Assembly (NCBI RefSeq): GCF_020829645.1
Contig: NZ_JAIVFS010000049.1
Span: 1 to 59,992, forward strand
Direction of reading: 5' to 3'
Length of the DNA stretch: 59,992 bases
From: Nostoc mirabile CHAB5784
GTDB taxonomy: Bacteria > Cyanobacteriota > Cyanobacteriia > Cyanobacteriales > Nostocaceae
Shown here: in pieces, positions 1 to 7,715 of the stretch
Layout: the number at the start of each line of letters is the position of its first letter
Numbering within the stretch: position 1 is the stretch's first letter
Translations under genes and position numbers: made by a program
The notes under the pieces: generated by a model
The model's input: the letters and a program-made list of their open reading frames with translations, nothing else
Database searches by the model: none
What the model was told of the DNA's origin: nothing

Positions 1-2
1 GC

Positions 3-110
3 TACCTAGAACATCGAAGCAAAACACCAATTGGTATCCAGGTACTGTGGCGAGGTTGGTTAAAATTACACGACCTCTGTGAAGGTTGGCAGCTTGCAAA
101 ACAGACTTAA
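3..110 (+). CDS. C-terminal end of a truncated ORF, unknown protein
   Basis: The frame is open from the window edge to TAA at 108-110 and encodes about 35 residues rich in Trp, Arg and Leu (for example TPIGIQVLWRGWLKLHD). The residue mix looks like a genuine protein end rather than noise. It somewhat resembles C-termini of cyanobacterial transposase-like proteins, but I cannot name the family. The start lies outside the window. Confidence 0.4.
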   Translation, partial: YLEHRSKTPIGIQVLWRGWLKLHDLCEGWQLAKQT

Positions 111-166
111 CGGGAAAAGTCAGGTTCTGAGTTAACCTCTTACTGGAACTTAAAATCTAGGAAATT

Positions 167-1036
167 ATGCCGAAAGCATCTGCCACAGATTTGGCCTCTA
201 ATGATCATCAGGCTGCTACAAAAGACATTAAACTACTAGTTTTGGATATAGATGGCACGATCGCTGGACACTCTAACACCATCAGCGAACCTGTAAAGCA
301 AGCTATTGTTGCAGCGCAAGCAAGAGGAATTCAAGTGGCGATCGCTACAGGTAGGATGTATCGTTCAGCCTTGCGCTTTCACCAAGATATCGGCTCTACC
401 CTACCATTAATGGCCTATCAAGGAGCCTGGATTCAAGATCCGATCACCCGAAAAATTCATCGCCATTGGGCTGTTTCCAGGGAAATCGCCCACCAGTTAC
501 TCGACTATTTTGAACAGCCTGAGTTGCGATCGCTCCTATCTGTCCACTTTTACATCAATGATCAACTATACGTCCGTGAAGTAACCAGAGAAACCCAAAT
601 TTATGCAGAACGTTCTGGTATTACCCCGATTCCTGTGGGTGATTTGCGTCAAGCCTTAACGAATGAACCAACAAAAATTCTCGCTTTGTGTGATGACACT
701 GATGTGATCGACAAGCTATTGGGGAATTTGCGCCGTCAATACACACCTGCTGAACTTTATCTCACAACATCTGTTGCTACCTTCTTTGAAGCAACTAACG
801 CCTCTGTGAATAAGGGAACTGCTGTGCGTTACCTAGCCGAAGAATTGTTGGGATTAGAGTTAGCCAACGTTATGGCGATTGGCGATAACTTCAATGATGT
901 AGAAATGCTGGAGTATGTTGGACTTGGTGTAGCTATGGGCAACGCACCAGCAGGAGTACAAGCGATCGCGCAGTGGGTAGCTCCTAGCGTAGAGGAAGAC
1001 GGAGCAGCAGTAGCAATTGAAAAATTTTTGCTGTAA
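167..1036 (+). CDS. Cof-type HAD-IIB family phosphatase
   Basis: A 289-residue HAD-superfamily hydrolase of the Cof/IIB subgroup, which usually dephosphorylates sugar phosphates or nucleotides in the cytoplasm. Motif I with the nucleophile Asp is visible as DIDGT at residues 27-31. The motif IV acidic pair is in GDNFNDVEML near residues 239-248. The C2-type cap lies between them, and the length is usual for Cof proteins. The first 20 or so residues before the core are an unconserved-looking extension, so the true start is not certain. It is a single gene followed by a hairpin at 1076-1114. The exact substrate cannot be deduced. Confidence 0.88.
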   Translation: MPKASATDLASNDHQAATKDIKLLVLDIDGTIAGHSNTISEPVKQAIVAAQARGIQVAIATGRMYRSALRFHQDIGSTLPLMAYQGAWIQDPITRKIHRHWAVSREIAHQLLDYFEQPELRSLLSVHFYINDQLYVREVTRETQIYAERSGITPIPVGDLRQALTNEPTKILALCDDTDVIDKLLGNLRRQYTPAELYLTTSVATFFEATNASVNKGTAVRYLAEELLGLELANVMAIGDNFNDVEMLEYVGLGVAMGNAPAGVQAIAQWVAPSVEEDGAAVAIEKFLL

Positions 1037-1075
1037 TGAGGGTACTTTTTCAAACCTAACCCATATAAATCAGAA

Positions 1076-1114
1076 AGGACACCGACGACTGGCCGTGTTT
1101 CGTCTCGGTGTCCT
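1076..1114. terminator. Hairpin downstream of the HAD gene
   Basis: AGGACACCGA at 1076-1085 pairs with TCGGTGTCCT at 1105-1114 (10-bp perfect stem, about 19-nt loop). It lies between the convergent HAD and DALR genes. There is no T-run after it, so it may be a weak terminator or part of a small RNA. CTCCTCACAC follows at 1125-1134. Confidence 0.5.
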
Positions 1115-1215
1115 AGCTGGTTCGCTCCTCACACACCTGTTAATGTAGCTGAGGTGATGCATTGAGTCAATAGATATATAAAAGTTTTTATTTTTGCCTA
1201 AGCAAGATTACCGAT

Positions 1216-2238
1216 TCATAACTCCAAGGGCGCAAAAACACCCAAGTTTTCCTCTAGCACAAATCTTAATACTGACTGAGTAGCCATAAGCAATCCGAGT
1301 CTGGCTTGGGCTAACTCTGGTGAGGTAATTTTCACCTCACCCCAAATCCGGCAATTACACCAGAACTTTTCAAAAGCTTGGCTCAAACTCAGCGCTACTT
1401 TTTCCCATTTCACAGAACCGCTAACATCAGGGCACTCTATGTTGTCTACCACTTGTATTAACTCACCAATTAGACGACGCTCATCTGGATGATTTAGCCG
1501 CAATGTTCCGTCACAATTAAGCCAAGGTATGGGGTTAGGAGAGATAACACTCCAAAAAGCTGGACTAGTATTTGGAACTGGTTCTCTAAGTTTAATCAAT
1601 CCCTCTCGATGAGCCAGAAGCACTAGCGAACAGCAGCGTGCATGGGCGTACTGAACAGTAAACAAATTGGGCATCCCTTCGGCTTCTCTACGAGACGCTA
1701 CGCGAACGCTCAGGGCAAGTGGGCATTGGGAAAGAGGAGGCAGGAGGCAGGTGGTCGCCGAGCGCAGTCGAGGTGAGGCAGGAGGCAGAAGGCAGAAGTT
1801 CTTTAATTTTGAATTTTGAATTTTGAATTTTGAATTGATTTCTCCCTCATCTCCCCCACTCCCCACTCCCCACTCCCCACTCCCCTCTACGAGACTTTGT
1901 AACCAAGTCGCTAAGGTTGAGTGAGTTAATTCAAAATGTATCAAACCAGGGGGAACTATTTGGATGCTAAAAACGTCGCTACAAATCCCTGATATATCTG
2001 AGGCGATCGCACTGGCAAGCTCCATCGCTTTTCGATTCTGAGATTTTGATAGTCCCAGAGACACATTTGAGGTGTATAAAATTCTCTGATCATCTCTACC
2101 TTTATGTAGAGGAATTTTTTCGTTTTTTATGCATTTATTTTGCGTTTTATAAGTATTAATGCTTAGTGATTTTATTAAACAACTGTACACTAACTGTTTG
2201 ATTGACGTATATTTGCTAACTTGTAATTTATAAGGCAC
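1216..2238 (-). CDS. DALR anticodon-binding domain protein with repeat insertions
   Basis: The C-terminal half (from about residue 203, FTVQYAHARCCSLVL, to the end) resembles the DALR anticodon-binding domain of arginyl-tRNA synthetase, where VQYAHARI is characteristic. There is no HIGH or KMSKS catalytic region, so this is a stand-alone DALR protein and not a synthetase; its role is unknown. Residues about 117-202 are low complexity and derive from repeats in the DNA at 1680-1886: a CCCCACT run, an AATTTTG run and an ACGAGACGCTACGCGAACGC-type element. All are read in frame. The N-terminal 25-40 residues are AT-rich and the start may be downstream. It is convergent with the HAD gene and divergent from devH. 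Confidence 0.7.
   Translation of the reverse strand: MPYKLQVSKYTSIKQLVYSCLIKSLSINTYKTQNKCIKNEKIPLHKGRDDQRILYTSNVSLGLSKSQNRKAMELASAIASDISGICSDVFSIQIVPPGLIHFELTHSTLATWLQSLVEGSGEWGVGSGGDEGEINSKFKIQNSKLKNFCLLPPASPRLRSATTCLLPPLSQCPLALSVRVASRREAEGMPNLFTVQYAHARCCSLVLLAHREGLIKLREPVPNTSPAFWSVISPNPIPWLNCDGTLRLNHPDERRLIGELIQVVDNIECPDVSGSVKWEKVALSLSQAFEKFWCNCRIWGEVKITSPELAQARLGLLMATQSVLRFVLEENLGVFAPLEL
1680..1886. repeat. Short tandem repeats inserted in the DALR gene
   Basis: Three repeat types lie side by side: a GC-rich palindromic element at 1680-1716, about four copies of the heptamer AATTTTG near 1805-1836, and about 4.5 copies of CCCCACT at 1853-1886. The same classes occur in intergenic DNA of this window. 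Here they sit inside a reading frame without breaking it. Confidence 0.8.
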
Positions 2239-2369
2239 GTAATATTACTTAAAAAAGTATGTAAGATATATTTGTTACTTTTTTGTCATCTATCTTGCGG
2301 TATAAATTTAATTTAGATAAAGAAAAATGAGAAGAGGATAAAATTTGATGAATAATCGATGAATAGTAA

Positions 2370-2383
2370 GTAAACTTTACTAC
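2370..2383 (+). promoter_or_regulatory. NtcA-type site GTA-N8-TAC upstream of devH
   Basis: The 14-mer GTAAACTTTACTAC at 2370-2383 fits the NtcA consensus GTA-N8-TAC exactly. A TATAAC hexamer follows at 2404-2409, 20 nt downstream, close to the 22-23 nt usual in NtcA-activated promoters. It lies 137 bp before the devH start. The rest of 2239-2520 is AT-rich and holds no gene; GTAATATTAC at 2239-2248 is a perfect 10-bp palindrome. Confidence 0.6.
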
Positions 2384-2520
2384 CATCATTGTACAGTAGG
2401 AAGTATAACAAAAGAGTAGAGAGTAATTTGCTTTCTATTCTTTGTATTGGCTGGCGCTGTTAGGCGTTAAGCCTGCCTCGCCAACACAAAGACACTCCTT
2501 GCACCCTTTTATTTACGTCT

Positions 2521-3270
2521 TTGTCTTCAGCCGAACGCTCTTTGTTACCTATGCAATCTCCATCCTCCTTTTCTGAGGCATCACGGCCTTTTTTAACTTG
2601 GCAACGCATTCTTGACTGGGCTCAAGAACACTATCGCTGCCGTACCTTTAGCAAAGATGAGCGCATTCCAGCCCGACCTGGATTGCTATATTTGGTGCAA
2701 AGGGGTGCGATCCGTATGGTAGGAACCGCCCAAGTTAGTGCGACTGCCAGCCAGCTAACGTCTCGACGAATTAACAGAACCCCAGAAGAAGCGTTTTTGG
2801 GTTTTGTGGGAGCGGGACAGCCATTTGAAATTGTTGCCCAATCACCATTCACACTCCAGGCTTACGCCCATGTTGACCAAACTGCGGTGCTGTGGATGTA
2901 CTGGCATGACTTAGACAACTGGCCTCACTTCCGTCGTGAAGTTATGGATGCCTTTAGGTATCAGCACCAGCGTAAGCTACTGTGGCTGAGTGCCTTGGGA
3001 CAACGCCGCACAATTGACCGACTCTTAGGATTTCTCACATTGTTAATTGAGGAATATGGAGAGCCAGCAATGAGCGACACTGATCCTGATGTGATTCGCG
3101 GCTATTGTCTGCCCTTCCCCCTCACCCATGCCCAAATTGGGAGCGCTATTGGTTCCACTCGTGTTACCGTCACCCGCTTGATGGGTAAGCTGCGTCAACG
3201 TGGCTTAATCCTGACTCAAGGCGATAATCTCATTTGCTTGCCAGCAGAGTCGATTAATAGAGCTGGTTAA
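2521..3270 (+). CDS. devH: CRP/Fnr-family regulator, DevH-like
   Basis: A 249-residue CRP/Fnr-family DNA-binding protein: a sensory cupin-like N-terminal half and a C-terminal winged HTH at about residues 201-230 (LTHAQIGSAIGSTRVTVTRL). The HTH is close to that of NtcA, but the protein is otherwise distinct. In Anabaena PCC 7120, DevH (alr3952) is required for the heterocyst glycolipid layer, and it lies next to rbcR, nnrU and ndhF as here. Identification rests on remembered sequence similarity and on gene order. The first codon is TTG at 2521; an ATG at 2551 (MQSPSSF) is the alternative start. The NtcA-type site upstream suggests nitrogen control. Confidence 0.85.
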   Translation: MSSAERSLLPMQSPSSFSEASRPFLTWQRILDWAQEHYRCRTFSKDERIPARPGLLYLVQRGAIRMVGTAQVSATASQLTSRRINRTPEEAFLGFVGAGQPFEIVAQSPFTLQAYAHVDQTAVLWMYWHDLDNWPHFRREVMDAFRYQHQRKLLWLSALGQRRTIDRLLGFLTLLIEEYGEPAMSDTDPDVIRGYCLPFPLTHAQIGSAIGSTRVTVTRLMGKLRQRGLILTQGDNLICLPAESINRAG

Positions 3271-3349
3271 AGCACAGTTCAGAGCGGCGATTTCCGCCAC
3301 TCTGTCTTGAGTGCGATGGGCTACGCCCCGCCGGAGACGATCGCAAGAG

Positions 3350-4396
3350 TCAGCGAATTTTGACAAACCCAGCTTGGCTAATCAGTTCCTGTCCCTGCTC
3401 AGTCAGCAGTAAGTTGGCGTAAGCGACACCTGCTTGCTGCTCAGTCTGACCATTTTGTTTGACCACCACAAACAGATTGCGGGTAATCGGGTATTTTCCT
3501 GATTGGAAAGCCTCAATGTTCAATTTGTTCCGTTTACCAGGACATTCGGACGGGAGGACAGATGGTTCTTGGTATGGAGCAATATATTGCCCTTGCGTCC
3601 GCCCCAACGGCAAGGCTTTGATTGAGCATTGAGGAATCACCTCTGGGGCAGAAGCGTAGTAAATGCTACCAGGACTACCAGCCAATTTTTGCAAGGCTTG
3701 GGTGGTTGTGGAGATAAATTCCACATTGGAACTGAAAGGTTGACCACCCAAGATATCTTGGACAAAAAGTTCCACCGTACCGCCATCAGCAATGCGGCGA
3801 GAATAGGGCTTAATAGGGATATTGGGGCCACCCACCTGGCTCCAATTATTGATTTTGCCTGTGTAAATTGACTTTAACTGGTCTACCGTTAGTCCTGAGA
3901 TATTCAGGTTGGGATTAACTGCGACTGCTAAACCATCAATTGCCACAGGAATTTGTTTTAAAGTGAACCCACGCTGCTGGGCACGGCTTAATTCTTGATC
4001 TAGAACTGGTCGAGAGGACTGGGCAAAGGCTAGTTGACCGTCTATTAGAGATTGAATGCCAGTACCAGAACCAGGAGATGCATTACTGGGTTCTACATAG
4101 CGCAGCCGAAGTTCTGGCCGCGCCGCTTGAATTGCTGGATCAACTACCAGCCGAATCGGTGCCCAAGATGTACTGCCACCGTAATTGAATAATCCTGTAG
4201 GAACATCCTGTACTGAAGTGAAAGTATTGCCACTAGGCTGTTCTGATGCGGCTTGGGGCGTTTTGGTGTTAGCAGAATTAATTGTATTTAGGTTAACACC
4301 AGACTTTTTAGTAAACCACCAAAAACCGCCAGCTATTAGCCCGACGGTGATTAGGATGGATAATACAAGAATAGTTGTTTCATTTTTTTGGGACAT
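3350..4396 (-). CDS. Membrane-anchored PstS-like substrate-binding protein
   Basis: A PstS-type periplasmic binding protein (PBP-like fold). Visible features are NYGGSTSWAPIR near the N-terminus of the domain, GSGTGIQSLIDGQLAFAQSSR (phosphate-binding-like loop), and GLTVDQLKSIYTGKINNW. The N-terminus is a short cytoplasmic MSQKNET followed by one membrane helix at about residues 9-31, so it is an uncleaved anchor rather than a secretion signal. I chose the ATG at 4396 over 4423 because both neighbouring paralogues begin MSQKNET. It is the last gene of the leftward cluster that starts with the kinase at 9143. No ABC permease or ATPase lies nearby, so a sensing role is as likely as transport. 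The ligand is presumed to be phosphate or another oxyanion. Confidence 0.82.
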   Translation of the reverse strand: MSQKNETTILVLSILITVGLIAGGFWWFTKKSGVNLNTINSANTKTPQAASEQPSGNTFTSVQDVPTGLFNYGGSTSWAPIRLVVDPAIQAARPELRLRYVEPSNASPGSGTGIQSLIDGQLAFAQSSRPVLDQELSRAQQRGFTLKQIPVAIDGLAVAVNPNLNISGLTVDQLKSIYTGKINNWSQVGGPNIPIKPYSRRIADGGTVELFVQDILGGQPFSSNVEFISTTTQALQKLAGSPGSIYYASAPEVIPQCSIKALPLGRTQGQYIAPYQEPSVLPSECPGKRNKLNIEAFQSGKYPITRNLFVVVKQNGQTEQQAGVAYANLLLTEQGQELISQAGFVKIR

Positions 4397-4626
4397 AGTA
4401 TAATTACCCGCGCGTCCATTCAATATAAGTGCTTGACTTGATAGGTGATTGCTACTTGAGATTGTATTTGGAGGACGGGTGTTTTGTTAGCAAATTCTGA
4501 TAAATCCTAACTTCTGACTACTTTAAAAGCCAAGGTATAATAAATTTCCCCTGGATTATTTGATTTCCTATCTCAAGGTTTGAGTGCTAATGAGAATAAA
4601 TTGACATAGTACTGACGCAAACAATA

Positions 4627-4797
4627 GCAATACGGTTCAGTTAAGGCTAGCACTCTTTGTCAAAGTTGTTTTTTTTAACGAACCACAGAGGCGCAGGGAA
4701 GCCAGTGCGCCCTTGCGGTTCCCCGACTTGAAGCAACTGGCGCGACACAGAGAGAGAAGAAAGAGAAGGAAAAAATTGCTTAACTGAACTGTATTGC
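4627..4797. mobile_element. MITE-like element with 19-bp inverted ends
   Basis: GCAATACGGTTCAGTTAAG at 4627-4645 is matched by its reverse complement, with one mismatch, at 4779-4797. Inside lies a second repeat with GCCAGTGCGCCCTTGCGGTT and AACTGGCGCGACAC, which recurs at 57476-57583. No coding capacity is visible. The element fills part of the 600-bp gap 4397-4996; the rest is AT-rich, with no gene seen. Confidence 0.65.
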
Positions 4798-4996
4798 AAG
4801 CAATAGCCGAAACCCTGATTTTAGGGTATGGGCAATTCATGTAGACGCAAAGCGGTTTCCCGCAGGGTATTGCCCCTACCGCGTGTAGTTTTGGGTAAGT
4901 CCTATGACACTAAAATTTTCCCCATAAAGCTCAATTTCTCATCTTGAGGCTTTTTCCAAGTTAAGTATTGGTTAATTTTTAATTTTTTATTGCTGA

Positions 4997-6400
4997 TTAT
5001 CGGACTGGTTCAAAGTCATAACCCGTGCGAGAGCGGGAACCAGGAACAATTTTTACAAGTTGGACTGGGGCATTGCGATCGCCTGATGCTAAAAACCGAA
5101 TTGTACCAGAAGCGCCGGTGGCAGAAAAGTCAGAGGATAAGACTGCTTGTTGGACTCCAGAACGTGTGGGGTTGCGTTTTAATGCCTCAATCAGAGCAAC
5201 AGTGGCATCATAGCTGAGGGCACTTCGCCAACTCACATCACCGCCCCATAACTGCCGGGATTTTTGAGGAAAATCTGACTTAGGATCGCCCTCAATATGC
5301 CAGGGAACTGCCAATACCATCCCCACAGCTTGCTCTCTGCCAATTTCTAAAGTTTTAGCGGTGTAAACATCATCTCCCGCCAGCAGAGTTAACTTTTTCT
5401 GGTTAATCTGAATTACTTGCAGCGCTTTATCGAGAGTTTCAGTGTTAGCAGCTAACATCAACACTTCTGCACCTTGCTTAGTTGCTTGTTCTATACTTTT
5501 AGCCGCACTAAAATCCGCCTTGGATAAGTCAAATTCGCTGGATACTTGTCCACCCTCTAGGGAAACAGATGAAACAAACTCTGACTTTAAAGACTGGCTA
5601 TAGTTACTCTGAGAATTAAAGAAAACCACTGCATTTTTTTTCTGCAAGGTTCTCACCATGTAGTTGGCTAAACTTCTAGCAGCCATAAAATCACTGGGAA
5701 CCGTGCGAAAAACGTAGCGGCTAAAGTTAGAAATTTTTACAGATGTACTGGTAGGGGAAATTGCTACAAGTTGTCCTGAAGTATAAATAGTACCTGCGGC
5801 TAAGGTGGAATCGCTAGTATTAGGCCCAACTACACCTAATACTTCTGAATTACTGACTAGGTTGGAAGCGATTTGCTTGGCTATTTCTGGATTGTCATCG
5901 TCGTTAGCTATCCCCACCCTCAACGGTACTCCCTTGACTCCCCCAGAGGTATTAATTTCATTTTGGGCTTGGGCGATGCCACGTAAAATTTCTAAAGAAG
6001 CATTGGGGTCAGTGCCGAATGGTACAGAAGCCACAATTGTGTAGCTCTTGGAAGAACCGATGCGGGCATTGTTAAGAAAAATTAGCGTTTCTGGATCGTT
6101 ACGGCTGAGTTTTAGGGCAGCTGTGAAATTGGCGATCGCTTTATCATAACTTTTAGCTGCGATCGCCTGTACTCCTTCTTTTTTAACTGGAGAAATTTCA
6201 CCCGAAGTAAAGGATTTTTCCCCAAAACTAATCCGGTCTTGTAGGGATGGATTGCTGCCTGCTTCCGAACCTGGAATGATGGTATTATTCTCAATTTTGA
6301 CCCCAGAGCCTTTAGTAAACCACCAAAATCCACCGCCAACTATGCCAACTGTCAGCAGCAGGGCCAAAGCTAAAATTGTGGTTTCATTCTTTTGTGACAT
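4997..6400 (-). CDS. Membrane-anchored leucine-binding-type receptor protein
   Basis: It starts with the same MSQKNETT plus membrane helix as its two neighbours. A short TPR-like stretch follows at about residues 75-110 (AIAAKSYDKAIANFTAALKL). The rest is a periplasmic type-1 binding fold of the branched-chain amino-acid receptor family (VGVVGPNTSDSTLAAGTIY, LAGDDVYTAKTL). The start at 6400 is preferred over 6406 because of the shared MSQKNET. The fold differs from that of the PstS-like neighbours although the anchor is the same, so the anchors were probably spread by recombination or selected for a common partner. No permease genes are linked, and the ligand is unknown. Confidence 0.82.
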   Translation of the reverse strand: MSQKNETTILALALLLTVGIVGGGFWWFTKGSGVKIENNTIIPGSEAGSNPSLQDRISFGEKSFTSGEISPVKKEGVQAIAAKSYDKAIANFTAALKLSRNDPETLIFLNNARIGSSKSYTIVASVPFGTDPNASLEILRGIAQAQNEINTSGGVKGVPLRVGIANDDDNPEIAKQIASNLVSNSEVLGVVGPNTSDSTLAAGTIYTSGQLVAISPTSTSVKISNFSRYVFRTVPSDFMAARSLANYMVRTLQKKNAVVFFNSQSNYSQSLKSEFVSSVSLEGGQVSSEFDLSKADFSAAKSIEQATKQGAEVLMLAANTETLDKALQVIQINQKKLTLLAGDDVYTAKTLEIGREQAVGMVLAVPWHIEGDPKSDFPQKSRQLWGGDVSWRSALSYDATVALIEALKRNPTRSGVQQAVLSSDFSATGASGTIRFLASGDRNAPVQLVKIVPGSRSRTGYDFEPVR

Positions 6401-6492
6401 GAACAAATTTAAATAAAGAAAAAATGTTTATTATTTGATTATTTGACTAAATCTAAGAGGATGTTTGTAAAGTCTAATTTATTACTAGCGCT

Positions 6493-6609
6493 GGCGATTA
6501 TAAATCGCGGCTACACAGGCAAAACCCACCTCCGTAGGTTTAAAACCCTTGATTTTTTCTTAGTCCACGGAGGTGGACTTCGTTTGTGTAGTAGCGAATT
6601 CTATTCGCC
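6493..6609. repeat. Palindromic repeat between two receptor genes
   Basis: Outer GGCGA and TCGCC ends enclose long imperfect arms: CACCTCCG near 6527 on the left faces CGGAGGTG near 6565 on the right, with most of about 29 positions pairing across the arms. It is a MITE-like or REP-like intergenic hairpin without coding capacity. It could also uncouple transcription inside the cluster. Confidence 0.6.
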
Positions 6610-6642
6610 CAATACTTTTCAAACATCCTCTAACCGCTTTGA

Positions 6643-7689
6643 TCATTTAATTCTGACAAATCCAGCTTTTTCGATCAGTTCTTGACTCTGAGGTGTCAAC
6701 AGCCAATTTGCATAAGCAACACCTGCTTGCTGATCTGTTTGACCATTCTGTTTAACTATTACAAATAAATTGCGGGTAATTGCATAGTCTCCACTACGAA
6801 ACGCTTGATTATTCAACTGATTACGCTTACTGGGACATTCAGATTGAGGTACAAAGGGTTCTTGGTAGGGTGGCACAAATTGACCGCTTGTTCGCCCTAG
6901 CGGTAGGGACTTAATTGTACACTGGGGTACAACCTCTGGGGCAGAAGCATAGTAAATTGCGCCACTATTCACCGCTACTTTTCGTACTGCTTCTGTGGTC
7001 GTACCAATGTAACTAACGTTGGCACCAAAATTTTCTTTATTTAAAACATTTTCGACAAAAAACTCCACTGTACCGCCAGCTTCTTGACTACGAGAGTAGA
7101 CTGTAATTGGTAAATTTGGGCCATCCACCTGTTGCCAATTAGTAATTTTGCCCGTGTAGATGTCTTTGAGTTGGGCGACAGTTAAACCAGGGATATTCAG
7201 ATTATGATTAACTGCGATCGCAATTCCATCAATTGCCACCGGAATTTCTTTCAAACTAAATCCTTTTTGTTTAGCTTCGGCATTTTCTTCAGCTTTAACT
7301 GAGCGAGAAGATTGAGAAAAAGCTAGTTGATTATCTATCAACATCCGAATGCCAGTTCCAGATCCTGGTTGACCTGAAGCAGGTTGAGTATAGCGTAAAG
7401 TAAATTGAGGGCACAGGCTTTCTAGTACAGAGTCTACGTCTTTACGGATGGGTGCCCAGGTTGTGCTACCACCATAGTTGAATCTTCCCTCTGGGAGATT
7501 TGGCACGTTACATCTGTTGTTGACAAACTGGTTTATGGGATTATCTGTGTTGCTACTCCCCGAAGGTTTAGGAACACTTCCACTTAAGTGCGCCCACCGT
7601 TCCATAAGAAACCATAGACCACTAAAGATTAAGCCAATAGTGATGATAGCAGCTAAAAAAAGGCTAAGTGTTTCGTTTTTCTGAGACAT
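6643..7689 (-). CDS. Membrane-anchored PstS-like substrate-binding protein, second copy
   Basis: A close paralogue of the 3350-4396 protein: MSQKNETL, one membrane helix at residues 9-28, then the PBP domain with FNYGGSTTWAPIRKDVD, GSGTGIRMLIDNQLAFSQSSR and GLTVAQLKDIYTGKITNW. The C-terminal stretch (NLFVIVKQNGQTDQQAGVAYA) is almost identical to that of the paralogue, so the duplication is moderately recent or under constraint. It starts 26 bp after the kinase stop, so the two are probably co-transcribed. No transporter core is nearby. A role as sensor input for the kinase is inference from position. Confidence 0.83.
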   Translation of the reverse strand: MSQKNETLSLFLAAIITIGLIFSGLWFLMERWAHLSGSVPKPSGSSNTDNPINQFVNNRCNVPNLPEGRFNYGGSTTWAPIRKDVDSVLESLCPQFTLRYTQPASGQPGSGTGIRMLIDNQLAFSQSSRSVKAEENAEAKQKGFSLKEIPVAIDGIAIAVNHNLNIPGLTVAQLKDIYTGKITNWQQVDGPNLPITVYSRSQEAGGTVEFFVENVLNKENFGANVSYIGTTTEAVRKVAVNSGAIYYASAPEVVPQCTIKSLPLGRTSGQFVPPYQEPFVPQSECPSKRNQLNNQAFRSGDYAITRNLFVIVKQNGQTDQQAGVAYANWLLTPQSQELIEKAGFVRIK

Positions 7690-7715
7690 AGTTAGCTGTT
7701 AGCACCAAAAGTTTT

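Noticed and set aside
829..1053. Minus-strand ORF inside the HAD gene
   Set aside because: Shadow of a well-supported gene; composition is that of an antisense frame and it has no ribosome-binding site.
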